64,000 bases of DNA from Whitmania pigra (GCA_021613335.1 JAJTWR010000159.1:1462501-1526500), one strand, 5' to 3'. Positions 28,552 through 41,789 are shown, numbered from the stretch's first letter. The notes: a model not told the origin generated them from the sequence alone. Program-made: numbers and translations.

Positions 28552-31500
28552 ATGGATGAAGATGAGTGGAAACTTTGCGTAGATTGGTTGGTAAGATGTG
28601 AACTTCTAGCAAGAGATCACAGACTTGCTGGTCCCGATGCCCAAGTTTTTGATTTTGTTCAATTAATCCGGGACGGTGTCCTCTTGTGTCATCTTCTCAT
28701 ACGCCTCAGTCCGGGTTGTATGAACACTAAGGACTTTAGTCAGAGGCCACAAATGTCACAGGTGATTTGATTTCCATACCTGATATTGCTATGCTGATAT
28801 TGGGCGGCACATGACTTAACAATAAATGATTTTAGTAAAGCATTTATTAAAGATCAGATAGTATGCAAACAAGATATACAAACACTTTAATTTTAATGTT
28901 ATAATATGTGTATAGAGGAATAATATACAATCTCAATAAGTTAATGGCCAGACATTAAAACAATTGTTGGGTGTGCGGTTCGTACCTTGCAATGTTACTT
29001 GTTTTAAAACTTTCGAAGATTTTCAAAAATATAATTTTATTATCATTTTACATGAACAAATCATAATAAATATTTATTTTGCAAATGTCTAGCATTCTTA
29101 TTTACTTTGCTAAATTGATCTCAGGATTGCTTTATGTTTTCTTGCCATATTCTAAGATGAACAAAATAATTTTAAATGTAAGCATGTTCCAACTTGATAC
29201 TTCAAAAAGTAGTAGATAAAGCCGACTTACGCACAGGGGGTCAATTTTGTCAGGCCTATGTAGATTTCCAGGATCAGGAGATGGTGTTAAGGTTATGGGT
29301 AGTGGTACAGGTTGAGGTATGGATTGAGGTAGGTATCACAAGTCACCACCCTTTGTCCATCACCTGGAAACAGCCTTCCAACATTTAACATTCATTGCAG
29401 TGAAATAATGCATGTCTTAACATATTAATACAGTGCAACCTCTTTAGTCCAATGTCCACCTTTTCATTTGATTTAGCAGTGGCATGTATGTCATATTTCA
29501 TCATATTTTATCAGACATATTTAATTTTGAAACTTATTCAAGTTAATGATGGATGTCATAATGATGTTAATGATGCCATAGTTACTGCTGAATTTAGTTG
29601 GTTGACATTGATTATCTCGAACTTGCATGCGTTGGTTGGTTTTATGTAAGAATTGTAATTTTTTTTTGGCATTATATAATTTTGCAGAATAATGTTCTGC
29701 AATTATGCTACTTTTCAAACTCCTATATGGTTCACCAGATGTAAAATTTCTTTTTCAGTTTCTTTGTCTGAAGAACATTCGAGTATTTTTGAAAACGTGT
29801 CAGAATGTCTTTGGGATCCTAGAAAAGGATCTCTTTGATCCGAGCGATTTATTTGAAGTCAAGGACTTTGGAAAGGTTTCTGTTATTTCATTTTCTAAAG
29901 AATATAAATTATATTCAAAATATTCTAAAGAATATAACTTATTTTGAGGCTCGAATGATTCAATATTTATATTAATTTGATTGTAATGTAAAAAATTATT
30001 TGTTTTTTGTTGTTTAGGTGATCAATACTTTGTCATTGTTGTCCTGCTCAGAAGAAGCACAAAAGTCTCAAATACTGTAATTATTCACATACATTAATGA
30101 CAAACAACATTTAGTTTATTTTTATTGTTGTTCTGTGATGGGGATTTCAACAAAGCAATAATATTGGCTTTCATATTCACTTCACGAATATAGAATTTAA
30201 CACAATTTAAAATGTTGTTTTCAAGGGGGTTCTCGACGAAGAGTCAAACAGACTATCATCCTCTGCATACTCTCGCCAGGTTTCAACCACACTTCATTTG
30301 CACATGTGCTCTACATTTGCAACTCACCATCATCATCATCATCATTGTTGTTGTTGTTGTTGTTATTTTGAGATGTTCTTAGTATTATGTGCTCACAGTT
30401 TAAATATTCCAAAGTAGTTTGGAATTCCACCAAACATTGATTGAGAAATTAAATGATCGAATGCTTAGAGGCATTGTTTTTCTTGTTTTTGTTGCTGAGT
30501 AAGATATTGTATATTGTGTAATGTATAAAACATATTGTTATAATGTACAATGCATATTTTTTTATAAACTTTGCTTATTATATTTTATGTTGTTGTGCAG
30601 TCGTTCGAGTGGTCCTTCGAGTGACGTGTACGACCTGAGAGACGAGGTCGACGTCATTTACGAGGATCTCTGCTCGCAATCCAGGAAGTCATCGATCCAG
30701 GTAAATTGATTTTATTTGTCCATTCTTGTGCCACTTACTTTTGTGTTATTTCTTGGTTTGCCAATGTTTCATCTTCTCATGTTAAATTCTTCCTTGCAGG
30801 GCTCTGCACCAGTCACCAAGAGGGATTACTGCATCAAAGAACTCATCGAAACTGAAAAGAATTATCTCGAGGCGCTCAGGATGATCATCGATGTATTTCC
30901 ACTGCTGTTATTTGATTTAATTATCTTCAATTGAGTTTCATGTTTCGATTATTTTCTCATTTGTAAGTCGTTTCAAGTCTGATCTGTTTGAATTAAGCTG
31001 AATTTAATTAAAAATCTCTTCAAATACATGTTCGCATGCGAATAAAATTTAACCCAACTCGTGGGATCATTCTTAGGCTGCCTTCGTGATATCGATAAAC
31101 ACGAGGTCGTGATAAAACCACTTCTTTCTTCAGTGCTTCATCAAAAGACTTCGACAGAAAATCTCCGAGGAGGACTGTCAGATGTTGTTCATGGGAGTCG
31201 AGGTGAGTCTTTGCACTCGGTGCATATTATCGAGTCTCGAATTCAACTTTTATTCCTTCGTCGTCCGTGCAGAATCTCTTCACCATCCACTCCGGTTTCT
31301 ACAGCGACCTTTCAAAAGCTTGCAGCAGCAGTCGATCGTTCAGCTACAGATCGTCGCAGGTGACGATTGCCGACTGTTTCATCAAGTGGAAGGAGAAGTT
31401 TTTGGCTTACGGGGAGTTCTGCTCCAACCTGCCGAAAGTGCAGAGCATCCTGGATAAGTTGTGTCAGAACACCTCCATTCATCAGTGCATTGTTGTTAGT

Positions 31501-34500
31501 TTTTTGATACTTTATTCTTTTTGTCATTGTTGGTGATTCAATGATGCATGTTTTGTGTTCAAACGATCTTTGTTGTCGTTTGGTTATAAATTGATTTGAG
31601 CTCGTTCGATGAATCAATTACAATCTCACTCTAGAATTGATCTCTCTAGAAGTAATTATTGATTTGGATAGTTATTTCAATGTAATTAATGTGTTCTATT
31701 TGAGTGCTAGTGATGCTTGTGCTGATGTGATTTAATTGATGCAGTGTTTGATTTTGTTTTGATCATGGTGCTTCATTTGATTGGTTGTCTATTTATAGGA
31801 CTGCCAAAAGGAGGCCAATGGCGGGAGATTCAGACTGAGGGATTTGTTGTCAGTGCCGATGCAGAGAGTGCTCAAGTACCACCTTCTGCTTAAGGTCGGT
31901 TAGCTTTGTGGTGTGGCATTTATTTAACTAATAATATTATTAGTGCTATTTGTTATTAGATGCTGCAAAACAGTTTTGGTGGCTTGGTGATATTTTGGGA
32001 GTGCACAAGTCATTTAATATTTTACATTATTTGAAATGTTATTCATTTTTATCTAAATTTCAGAAGAATGATTTGGAAAATATGGTTTGGACAAGAATTA
32101 GTAGTGAAAATATATGAATTATTTTTTTTGTTAATTTTTGCATTTCAATTAACTCGAAAGAATGTCATCATATCGTTCTCTTGTTAATGCAGGAGTTGAT
32201 CAAAAACACGGATCAGATGCATCCTGAAAGGAAAAGTCTGGAAAGAGCTTTGGAAGAAATGCAGGTTGGAGTCACGATTCAGTCACTTGGAACCTCCAAT
32301 CAGGGATCCGTGGACTAAATATTTATTATTTATCCTTCAAACATTTGCTCTGTGCAGTTTTACTAAATGCAATTTATGCTTCTATGTTTGAAATCTTTTA
32401 AATATTTTGTGCAAACATCACACTTCAGGATCTCTCTGGTTATGTGAACGAGGTCAAGAGAGACAACGAGAATTTGCAGTGGATTGAAGATGTTGAGAGG
32501 AGGTCAGTATTGATGACAAAACGTAATGTTTTGATGTGATTTCAAATTATAAATCAAAATATTTTTTTCTTCAGTATCATTGACCTGGTAATGGTGAGTA
32601 GAATTACAATGCATTTGTAATTTAAGGGCTAAAAGAAAGATTATAAAATTGAATTAAGTGACTCTTGTGATGAAATGATGTTTATTAACTTGCAATGTTT
32701 GATGTTTAATGCTTGATGTGCATGAACAGCCACCTGGAACAACGTTGAAGGATTACGGACGACTCAGGAAGGATGGAGAACTCAGAGTTAAAAGGCATTC
32801 TGAAAAGAAAGAGAGAAACTTGTAATAAGCTCTTATCATTCATTTAATATGCTTCTATCATTCATTTAATATGCTGTTATCATTCATTTAATATGATGTT
32901 ATCATTCATTTAATAAGCTGTTATCATTCATTTAATAAGATGTTATTATTCACTTAATATGCTTCTGTAGGACTATTTCTAATCTTTTTGATGATTTGTT
33001 GGTTTATTTATTTTTATTGATATTGATTAGTGATTGTCTGCATGTGTTTATGTGTGCTTAATGCTGATAATTTGCTAAAAAGGAATTGATATTTCAGGAT
33101 GATTTTCTTGTTTGACAAAGTCATGCTCATCTGTAAAATTCGGGTTCGTTGACATCTTTTTGGATGATTTAACCGAGGTGGAACTTTGCAACTAATTTCA
33201 TTATTCAATTATTTTGCAGATGAGAGATAAATTACTTTGGGTGAGGTTTCAGAGTTTATGGAATTGAGAATTCAAATAATTTTGAATCACTATTGCCTTT
33301 TTCTGCTAAATAATTGTAGTTTGTATATTGTTTGTATGTAGGATGATAAACTAATAAATGGTTGTATGTATGCAGGATGATAAACTAATAAATGGTTGTG
33401 TGTATGCAGGATGATAAACTAATAAATGGTTGTATGTATGCAGGATGATAAACTAATAAATGGTTGTATGTATGCAGGATGATAAACTAATAAATGGTTG
33501 TATGTATGCAGGATGATAAACTAATAAATGGTTGTATGTATGCAGGATGATAAACTAATAAATGGTTGTATGTATGCAGGGCGAGAGCTACAACTACAAG
33601 GATGTTGTTGTTCTGTCTCAGTACTCCATCGAAGAGAATGTTTCCTTCAGCCAAAAAGAGAGAGAAAAGGTTTAATTGCTTCCTTTTTCAGGACTTTTTC
33701 TCTCTTTCGATGTTTCGCGTTACTTGGGATGCCGTGGTAGTTTGGCATGTTGAGCATTGCAATTATCAGTTAGCTTGTAAAGTTTTAGTCTCTAATTAAT
33801 TAACATTCAACTGTCATAACATGCTCCAGAGAAGGTTTAAATTGATGATTTGATGCCGTTTGTTGAAGATGGCATTTTCACTGGTGGACAAAAAAACAAA
33901 AGAGCCGTGTTTATTCGTTGCAAAAACAATCGAAGTGAGGAACAAGTGGGTGGAGGAGATCACACAGGCACAGTGAGATGGACCTTTCATTATTTAGCAT
34001 TAACTCATGTCATTCATAAGTGCTATTTAAATTTTGAAATTAATCTTTCAGTGACAATGTCTGTCCAGCTTTCTCTTCATCGGCTCAGCACGAGTTCGTC
34101 ATGAACACCTACAACTCGCCCACCATCTGCGATGTTTGCAGGAAACTCCTCAAGTAAGATTGTGCTATTATTTGCTTTTATTTGATTTTGTGCTTTTTCA
34201 TAAAATTAAATTAACTTCATGGAGTTTAATTGATTTGTAAAAGAGTTGTCGACCATTTCAAGGCTTTAAGATTCATGCTTGTTTTCAAAATGAAGGTTTA
34301 GTTTAAGTGGCATGAATGATATGCGCAATATACATTGCATATCCCTCATTTTGGAGTCGTCATTGCTTGTCTTAATTTATTTTGGTTATTATTAACAATT
34401 TATTGATTTATTAACATTTGACTTTAAATGATAATGAATTGTGTCATTTTTAATGTTTTAAAAATTAATTTGGTACTTTAAAAATTCTTTAATGGGTTCA

Positions 34501-37500
34501 GTTAGTACTTAGACATGATACAATAACTAACAGTTTTTTGTACAATCCCAATAATATATCATTGCAGAGGGGTCTTTTTTCAAGGGTACAGATGTATGAG
34601 TGAGCAGCTTATCTTATTAGCTTATTTATCATTTGCTGTACCTACAATAAATAAATGTTTATTTAATATTTATAAATATTTATATATATATATACGAGAA
34701 ATATTTATTTAATGTTTATAAATATTTATATTTTTAAATGTCCCCAGAAACAGGAACTAATGTTCACAAGGGATGCATGAAAAATGCAAAAGACGTGGCA
34801 GGTTGGTGTTACGATGTTTTTATTTGTTTCTGCTTTGAACAACAACACAACACTCGAGAACCATACAAAACAAATTCTGATATTATCTTGGTTGCAACGT
34901 CCATTCAGCTGTTTGTAAGATTTGCAAAGTAATTAGCAAATTTACTTCTATGTCAAGCAATTATTTTTCTCATTTAAATAATTGTTGTGGTTAAAGAGAC
35001 CAAAGATTAGGGTTTTGCAGAGTAATAGTGATTGGTCTCCTGAAATAGTGATTGGTCTGCTGAAATAGTGATTGGTCTCCTGAAATTGTGATTGGTCACT
35101 TGAAATTGTAGGACCTCCCACAATTCCTCCAAAGAAGGATCGAAGTTTGCCTTCCACTCCTGTGCCGAACTCAACACAGCGTTCGAGTAAAGGTGAACAA
35201 ACCACCATTATTGAAATATTTAAGTGTGCACTTTTTAATAATTTATTAGTAATATTGAATAATTTATTGGTAATGTTTCTTAATTTATTAATAACGATTA
35301 ATAATTTATGTGTCCTACTGATACCAGTTAAAGTGAAGGCCATATCAACATATCAAGGACTCCCTGCTCCACCAAACAACCAGCAGGTTTTGACCTTTGA
35401 GGTCAACGATGTATTCTTCCTCACCAACTCGTCTGATGATCACTGGTGGAAGGTCAGCCTTTAATTTATCATTATTTAATACATCAGCTGTTTGGATGAT
35501 GATGATGATTAATTCCTGAGGCGTTTGGATGCTGAGGATATTTGAGTGAATATTGATGTTTTTGCAGGGTCGCAAAGGCAGCCAGGAAGGTTGCTTCCCA
35601 AAGAGTTTTGTTATTGTCATGAAAACCTACAAGGTGATACTTTCAAAGTTTTGATTGGGTATCTCAAACTATCATTTTATGTGTTCTTCAATGTATGTTA
35701 CAATTTTAATGGAATTTTGTTATTATGCATATCAGTTAAAAAGTTTATTTTATTTTATATAGTTTAATTTATTACGATTTCATTTGGTTATTTAAAAAAA
35801 TGCTGAGTTACAAAACTTGACAAAATGTATTTGTTAGGAAATGTGGCATATTTCTATGCTTTGTCATTGAAAGATTCAACTTATCCAATGCTAATTAATT
35901 GCTTAATGTTTCTTTGTGGCATATTGGCACATCTCAGCAACAAAGCAGCACATTTAGCGAATCAGCAACGCTTTGTGGCTCCTCAGAGTTTCCACCGAGC
36001 GAGTCCGTGACCTCTTTATCGGTGGATTCGCCTTCACCGAGAGTTGATTCTCCTCTTGCATCACTTCTTTCTCGTCTCCACGAGCACCAGTGGTTTGTGG
36101 ATTGCATGGATAGAATTCTGTTGCAACTAAAGAAATTCCTTAATAGAATGTCACGTTGAATGGTGCTCTTTTTGTGTTGCTTAAAGTTGCTTTATGGTGT
36201 TGTTGTTTTATGGTATTGTTGTTTTATGGTCTTGTTGTTTTATGGTATTGTTGTTTTATGGTATTGTTGCTTTATGGTATTGTTGTTTTATGGTATTGTT
36301 GTTTTATGGTATTGTTGCTTTATGGTATTGTTGTTTTATGGTATTGTTGTTTTATGGTATTGTTGTTTTATGGTATTGTTGCTTTATGGTATTGTTGTTT
36401 TATGGTATTGTTGCTTTATGGTATTGTTGCTTTATGGTATGTTGCTTTATGGTATTGTTGTTTTATGGTATTGTTGTTTTATGGTATTGTTGTTTTATGG
36501 TATTGTTTTTTATGGTATTGTTTTTTATGGTATTGTTGTTTTATGGTATTTTGTTTTATGGTATTGTTTTTTTATGGTATTGTTTTTTTATGGTATTGTT
36601 GTTTTTTGGTATTGTTGTTTTATGGTATTGTTTTTTTATGGTATTGTTTTTTTATGGTATTGTTTTTTTATGGTATTGTTTTTTTATGGTATTGTTTTTT
36701 ATGGTATTGTTTTTTATGGTATTGTTTTTTATGGTATTGTTTTTTTATGGTATTGTTGTTTTCTGGTATTGTTGTTTTTTGGTATTGTTGTTTTTATGGT
36801 TTGTTGTTTTATGGTATTGTTTTTTTATGGTATTGTTTTTTATGGTATTGTTGTTTTATGGTATTGTTGCTTATGGTATTGTTGCTTTATGGTATTGTTG
36901 TTTTATGGTATTGTTGTTTTATGGTATTGTTGTTTTATGGTATTGTTGCTTTATGGTATTGTTGTTTTATGGTATTGTTGTTTTATGGTATTGTTGTTTT
37001 ATGGTATTGTTGCTTTCTGGTATTGTTGTTTTATGGTATTGTTGCTTTATGGTATTGTTGTTTTATGGTATTGTTGTTTTATGGTATTGTTGTTTTATGG
37101 TATTGTTGCTTTATGGTATTGTTGTTTTATGGTATTGTTGTTTTATGGTATTGTTGTTTTATGGTATAGTTGTTTTTTGGTATTGTTGTTTTATGGCGTT
37201 GTTGTTTTATGGTATTGTTGTTTTATGGTATTGTTGTTTTATGGTATTGTTGCTTTATGGTATTGTTGCTTTATGGTATTGTTGTTTTATGGTATTGTTG
37301 TTTTATGGTATAGTTGTTTTTTGGTATTGTTGTTTTATGGCGTTGTTGTTTTATGGTATTGTTGTTTTATGGTATTGTTGTTTTATGGTATTGTTGCTTT
37401 ATGGTATTGTTGCTTTATGGTATTGTTGTTTTATGGTATTGTGTTTTATGGTATTGTTGCTTTATGGTTTGTTGTTTTATGGTATTGTTGTTTTATGGTA

Positions 37501-40228
37501 TTGTTGTTTTATGGTATTGTTGCTTTATGGTATTGTTGTTTTATGGTATTGTTGTTTTATGGTATTGTTGTTTTATGGTATTGTTGCTTTATGGTATTGT
37601 TGTTTTATGGTATTGTTGTTTTATGGTATTGTTGTTTTATGGTATTGTTGCTTTATGGGATCATTGCTTTTAATTGCTTCGTCAGCGGCAGCATGGACGG
37701 CTCAGATGAAGCATTTTGTCATTTTACTGCATGTCATTCTGTGTTCAGCATGCTGTCACTTAATCTGAAATGTCAAAAATGTTGGTTGCATTTAAATTTA
37801 ATTCTCAACGGCAACTTGTGCTTCATGTTTGATAGGTTTGCATAAAGTGTTAATCGGGAGCAATTAAGTCGTGGATGTTTATTAGGACTAATTGTACTAA
37901 TTGTTATACAATAATACTGATTATCGGCTACATGTTGACTAGAGTCATTTGAACATTTCCTTTGTAGCATTGTGTGGATGTCATCAACCCATTCACTTCT
38001 CTTTCATTCTCAGACTCTCCATCTTTCCACTTCTTCAAGCACTCAACAAACAATCTTTAATACCTTTGATTGGAATATGAAATCAGTTATGCTTGGTAAT
38101 CCTGATAAACACTTGGTGTTTGAGACACTTGTTATCTTAATTCTCAAATTGGAATTCACGGCATTCTATTTATACATCATATTTACGCATTACTTCAAAG
38201 ATATCTTTCCTTGCAGCATTTATTTTATTGAAATTGCTAACAGTGTTGCTTCTCAATTCACCAGAGCCAATCATGCAGGCTGGAGATGCCTTGCACTGCA
38301 TTACCCCAAATGTCATCGCCCAGGCCTTCCGTCCATCAACCCCCGTTGACGGCATCTGCCTCTCAATGTCGTAGGTCCCTTCCCCTGCCACCCACCCCTC
38401 CCATACGAGAGAGCCAACATTCATCCTCTTCTCAGCAGCTCGACGGGGAGGCGAGACCATGGAAGAACAGACAAGTCTCCAGTGCCCATTCCAATGACGA
38501 CCCGTCGGAATTCCCAGATCTCGGAGATAAAATCTTTCGGGGCATCGAAAGTTTGAACGGTTCCTTGCAGGAACTTCAGTTTAACGACGGAAAGTTATCT
38601 TCTAAAAAATTAGAACTGGAGAAACAAGCTTGGCAGCTGAAGTATCAGATACAGCAACAATCACTGCAGAGATTGAGCGTTTCTATGGATTCAGCAGGAG
38701 AAAGTAGCATCTCTGAGCCATGGTTTTGTGCAGATCTACTTTCATTATTTCAGTTGATTTCTTGTGACTAACGTGTGTTTGTTGTTTGTTGTCGTACATT
38801 CACACTCTTGGTTGTGCGAGCATGTATTAATTTTGTTAACCATTGTGCTGTTATATTTGTGGGTTTTTAAACATTTTAATCAAGTTGAAACAGGGCATTG
38901 ATAAATAAGCACCTACCCAAGAGATTGAATGATATTTAATTAGCGAACATCTTACACATTTAGTGGATCATTAATTAGGCTTTACGTTCATGGTTTTAAA
39001 GTTTCGTTTCACTGAAATGTTTTGAATCAGGTTTATGGGTGAATTGAGCAGACAAGAAGCAGCAAAAATGCTTGAAAAAACACCTTCTGGAACTTTCTTG
39101 GTCAGAGTGAGTGATTCAGGACCAAGAAGAGGAGAATATGCTCTGAGCATAAGGTGAGTTGTACAAATATGTTCTGATTATAAGCTGAGTTGTACAACAA
39201 ATATGCTCTTAGTATAAGGTGAGCATGTCACACTTTTAGGGTGAGAAATTTTGAAATTTTATCAAAGCATTTCATTATAATTTATCATTTTATAATGATT
39301 TCTTATTCAGAGAACATTTGCATGTTATTACAGAAAACTATAATTTGTTTGCTACTACCATTAAAATCCTACTGTGTTTGTAGGCACAGAGTAACTGATA
39401 GAATCTTGAACTATTCCCAGGTATGGTCTGAACAATCCAGTGAAGCACATAAAACTTCAAAAGAGCACCGAAGGAATGTTCTACCTGGTGGAAACCAAAA
39501 TGTTTCGTGGGATTGCCGTTCGTAGTCTTTCGTTTGTCCGACTGTTGCAGAAGATTAAAATGACAGGTTTTGTTTCAGGAGTTGATACATTTCTATCAAA
39601 CAAACTCACTTGAGAGGAGCTTCCCAGAAGTACCCATTCCTCTGGGAATTCCCTACCTTGAGTACACAGGTTGGCAGTTGAAAGTTTGTAAGTGCAGCTA
39701 ATAAGAAACAAATAAAAAATTAATAATTGAAATAGAAAAAAAATAATACTGACAGCCATGGTGGTTATGTCAGTTAAAATTGAGTAAGCTCAAATATTTT
39801 TTGGATCGGGCTTGCTTGCGAATTTGAGGAATTATAAGCAGTTATTCTTTTCAGATATGTTGGCCAAGAGTAATGGTGGGGGTAGCATGGAAGTCAACAC
39901 CAGCCCCGATGAGCAGCACATCGTAGGCTACTGCATGGCTCATCTCGACTTTCTTCCCAACGAACCAAACCAGATCTCCTTCAAAGCTGGCGATAAAATT
40001 GCAATCCTCAGCAAAGCACCAGGCCAACGAGGATTTTGGATGGGGAAGCTTGATGATAAGGTGAGTTGAAGTGGTCGTATATTCACTGTTTATCAATTGT
40101 TATAAGATTTTATTAATTGTTGATTGTATGATTTTATTAATTATTGTAAGATTTAAAATAAAATCTTGCCTTTGTAGGTTGGATTCTTCCCCAGTGAATT
40201 TGTGAAAGAGATAAACTGTACTGTATGA
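28552..40228 (+). CDS. VAV: Vav guanine nucleotide exchange factor
   Basis: Rho/Rac GEF activated by tyrosine phosphorylation. Thirty exons in one frame, about 1,054 aa: 28552-28761, 29759-29875, 30018-30076, 30226-30279, 30601-30700, 30800-30892, 31134-31202, 31273-31494, 31799-31894, 32193-32264, 32429-32502, 32575-32593, 32730-32821, 33098-33143, 33220-33240, 33580-33669, 33869-33972, 34052-34153, 34568-34599, 34748-34801, 35112-35192, 35328-35452, 35568-35633, 35938-36092, 38279-38722, 39031-39153, 39421-39517, 39579-39669, 39855-40060, 40178-40228. Domains: CH (DGVLLCHLL); acidic region with DVYDL and VIYEDL (Tyr142/174 equivalents); DH (187-375, [20 protein letters not shown]); PH; C1 (HEFV...CDVC, VHKGC); SH3 (603-666); SH2 (866-966, [10 protein letters not shown]); SH3 (985-1054, VGFFPSEFV). 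The SH3-SH2 linker is about 200 aa, far longer than in vertebrate Vav. The 21-nt exon at 33220 is the least certain. Confidence 0.95.
32824..32970 (+). repeat. 22-bp tandem repeat starting at a Vav 5' splice site
   Basis: Six or so copies of TTATCATTCATTTAATATGC (with one or two variable bases to 22 bp) begin two bases into the intron after donor GTAATA (32822). The first intron bases AATAAGCTCTTATCATTC are themselves a repeat unit. Confidence 0.85.
33342..33579 (+). repeat. 7 x 34-bp repeat ending at a Vav 3' splice site
   Basis: Exactly seven nearly identical 34-bp units fill 33342-33579, and the last ends at the acceptor of the exon starting 33580. Each unit contains ACTAATAA (branch-point-like) and ends TGTATGCAG, so each carries a full 3' splice signal. 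It is preceded by a partial lead-in. Confidence 0.95.
35028..35111 (+). repeat. 20-bp tandem repeat ending at a Vav 3' splice site
   Basis: Four imperfect copies of TAGTGATTGGTCTCCTGAAA run up to the acceptor TTGTAG of the exon starting at 35112. Confidence 0.85.
36180..37665 (+). repeat. 16-bp minisatellite (about 90 copies) in a Vav intron
   Basis: The unit GTTTTATGGTATTGTT repeats for about 1.48 kb, with variants GCTTTATGG and GTTTTTTGG. It lies in the intron between Vav exons 36092 and 38279. Because 16 is not a multiple of three and no phase of the unit contains a stop, all three plus frames stay open for hundreds of codons and translate to a 16-aa hydrophobic repeat. I treat these frames as artefacts. 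Confidence 0.95.
39135..39229 (+). repeat. 31-34-bp repeat spanning a Vav 5' splice site
   Basis: Three copies begin AATATG(C/T)TCTGA at 39135, 39166 and about 39200. Copy 1 covers the last codons of the SH2 exon and its donor ATAAG/GTGAGTTGTACAA; copy 3 restores an AAGGTGAGC donor-like site, while copy 2 has GCTGAGT. The duplication includes exon sequence, so it arose from the exon-intron junction. Confidence 0.85.
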
Positions 40229-41548
40229 TGAACCACCTTGCAAAATCATCTGTTTTGGATCTGTTTGCATACCTCATCAACCTGTGTGGAATCGTCCTTA
40301 TTGATTTTGAATTGTTTTAATGTGCTTACAATTAATCAAAAGTCATTGGAAACTATATTTATCTCATTTGCATGTATATTACAAAGTTCATTTTTACTGC
40401 ATTTAGTGATTGTGAATTATCTTCTTGTAATGCATTGGAGACGTGCTAGGGGCTGTGAATGAGTCACTTGCATGCAGCTTTCGAGTTCTTAGTAATTCTT
40501 ATTTCAGATTGATATTGCTCGATTGGCAGGTGTGCGTTGACATCAAAGTACCTTTCTATTTGATGCACTCCTTGCCTACCTTAATTTTTTTTTTGCTCGT
40601 GTTTTGTATGTGGGTGAATTGATTCATTTCGTGGTGCATCTGGAAGTGCATTAGTCAACATCTTCCTTCTTGAGATGTGTAGTGACAGTAATTGGTGCTA
40701 CGTGTTGTAATTTATATATTCAAAGCATGCTACCAGAATCTATAATTGTCCATTATTAATTGATAAATGAAATGTCCAACCTGCATTGAGACCCACAAAG
40801 ACCATCTTGAAGAAGAATACAATCAAACTGTTGACATTGTTTAGAGTTATTATAAGAACTTGATTGGAATCAGATTGCATTTTATGTCTGTTTTGTGCCT
40901 TTCAGCAAACATTTCTACCTTTGAATGTATTTTTTCGACCTTCCCTGAAGTTGTTGATATTTTAGGCATTTAAAATGACAGACTGTCTGTGGATGATCGT
41001 GGATTGCATATGATATTCTGTGTTTTAGTCTAGTCACAAATAAGTCCTACATTGTGCTTCAGTGATTGTATGCAGTTTGAGGTGCTTTTTGGTTGCGTTA
41101 TGTTACAATATCTCATTAAAAACGAATTTAATAATTAATCGATTATTATTATTATTATTATAATTCTATCTATAATTAATTCTGACTTGATTGGACCTCT
41201 CTAAAATTATAAAGTTAATTGTGTGAAATTTATGTTTATTATTGCAGGTGAAAAGGTTTTAAAGTAACATTGTGTCTCTAAGCACATTGTTTTTTTTTCA
41301 TGGTCTTTTTAATATCTCTCTGTCAATAAAAATTGATGCTGATTTGTTGCGACTAAATAAGCCTATTGTTAATGCAGCCCCACTCCCACAAATGCTTTTC
41401 AATAGGCGAAGTCAGCAAATATTTCGACTCCTACGTTTTCTGGTTCTCTTAAAATAACTAGAAATTAAAAATTTCATAAGTAAATCATCTCGACAACCAA
41501 ACTGATCTCTTCTTTTAGCAACGCTTACGGCCTCTCATCCCCCAAATC
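40229..41548. other. Vav 3' flank
   Basis: No supported gene. It probably includes the Vav 3' UTR; a short ATT microsatellite lies near 41145. Confidence 0.45.
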
Positions 41549-41780
41549 CAGTGATGGGCTTTAACTACTTAAAAAGTTAGTTAACTACTGTATTAACTAT
41601 TTTTAACTACTTTTTAAATAAGTAGTTAGTAACTACTCCTTAACTACTTGCGTAGTAGTTAACTACTTTTTAACTACTTTTTTAACTACTTTTCCGTTGA
41701 CATTTGATAAAATTAATTTTCTGGACAATTGAACAATACATATTTATTAGCATATTTATTTACACTAGTGTAACATTTTC
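41549..41780 (+). mobile_element. hAT-like terminal fragment
   Basis: Starts CAGTGATGGGCTTTAACTAC and continues with many TTAACTACTT motifs in both orientations, typical of hAT sub-terminal repeats. No matching right end or target duplication was found, so it is a solo end. Confidence 0.5.
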
Positions 41781-41789
41781 AACAAAATG

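Noticed and set aside
31061..31363. 100-aa plus frame over Vav DH exons
   Set aside because: Out of frame with the DH domain; the correct exon starts at the acceptor ending 31133 and reads [14 protein letters not shown].
36156..37845. Long plus-strand frames coding a hydrophobic Phe/Trp/Tyr/Cys-rich repeat protein
   Set aside because: All three frames are open because of a stop-free 16-bp tandem unit; the tract lies in a Vav intron between exons of matching phase.
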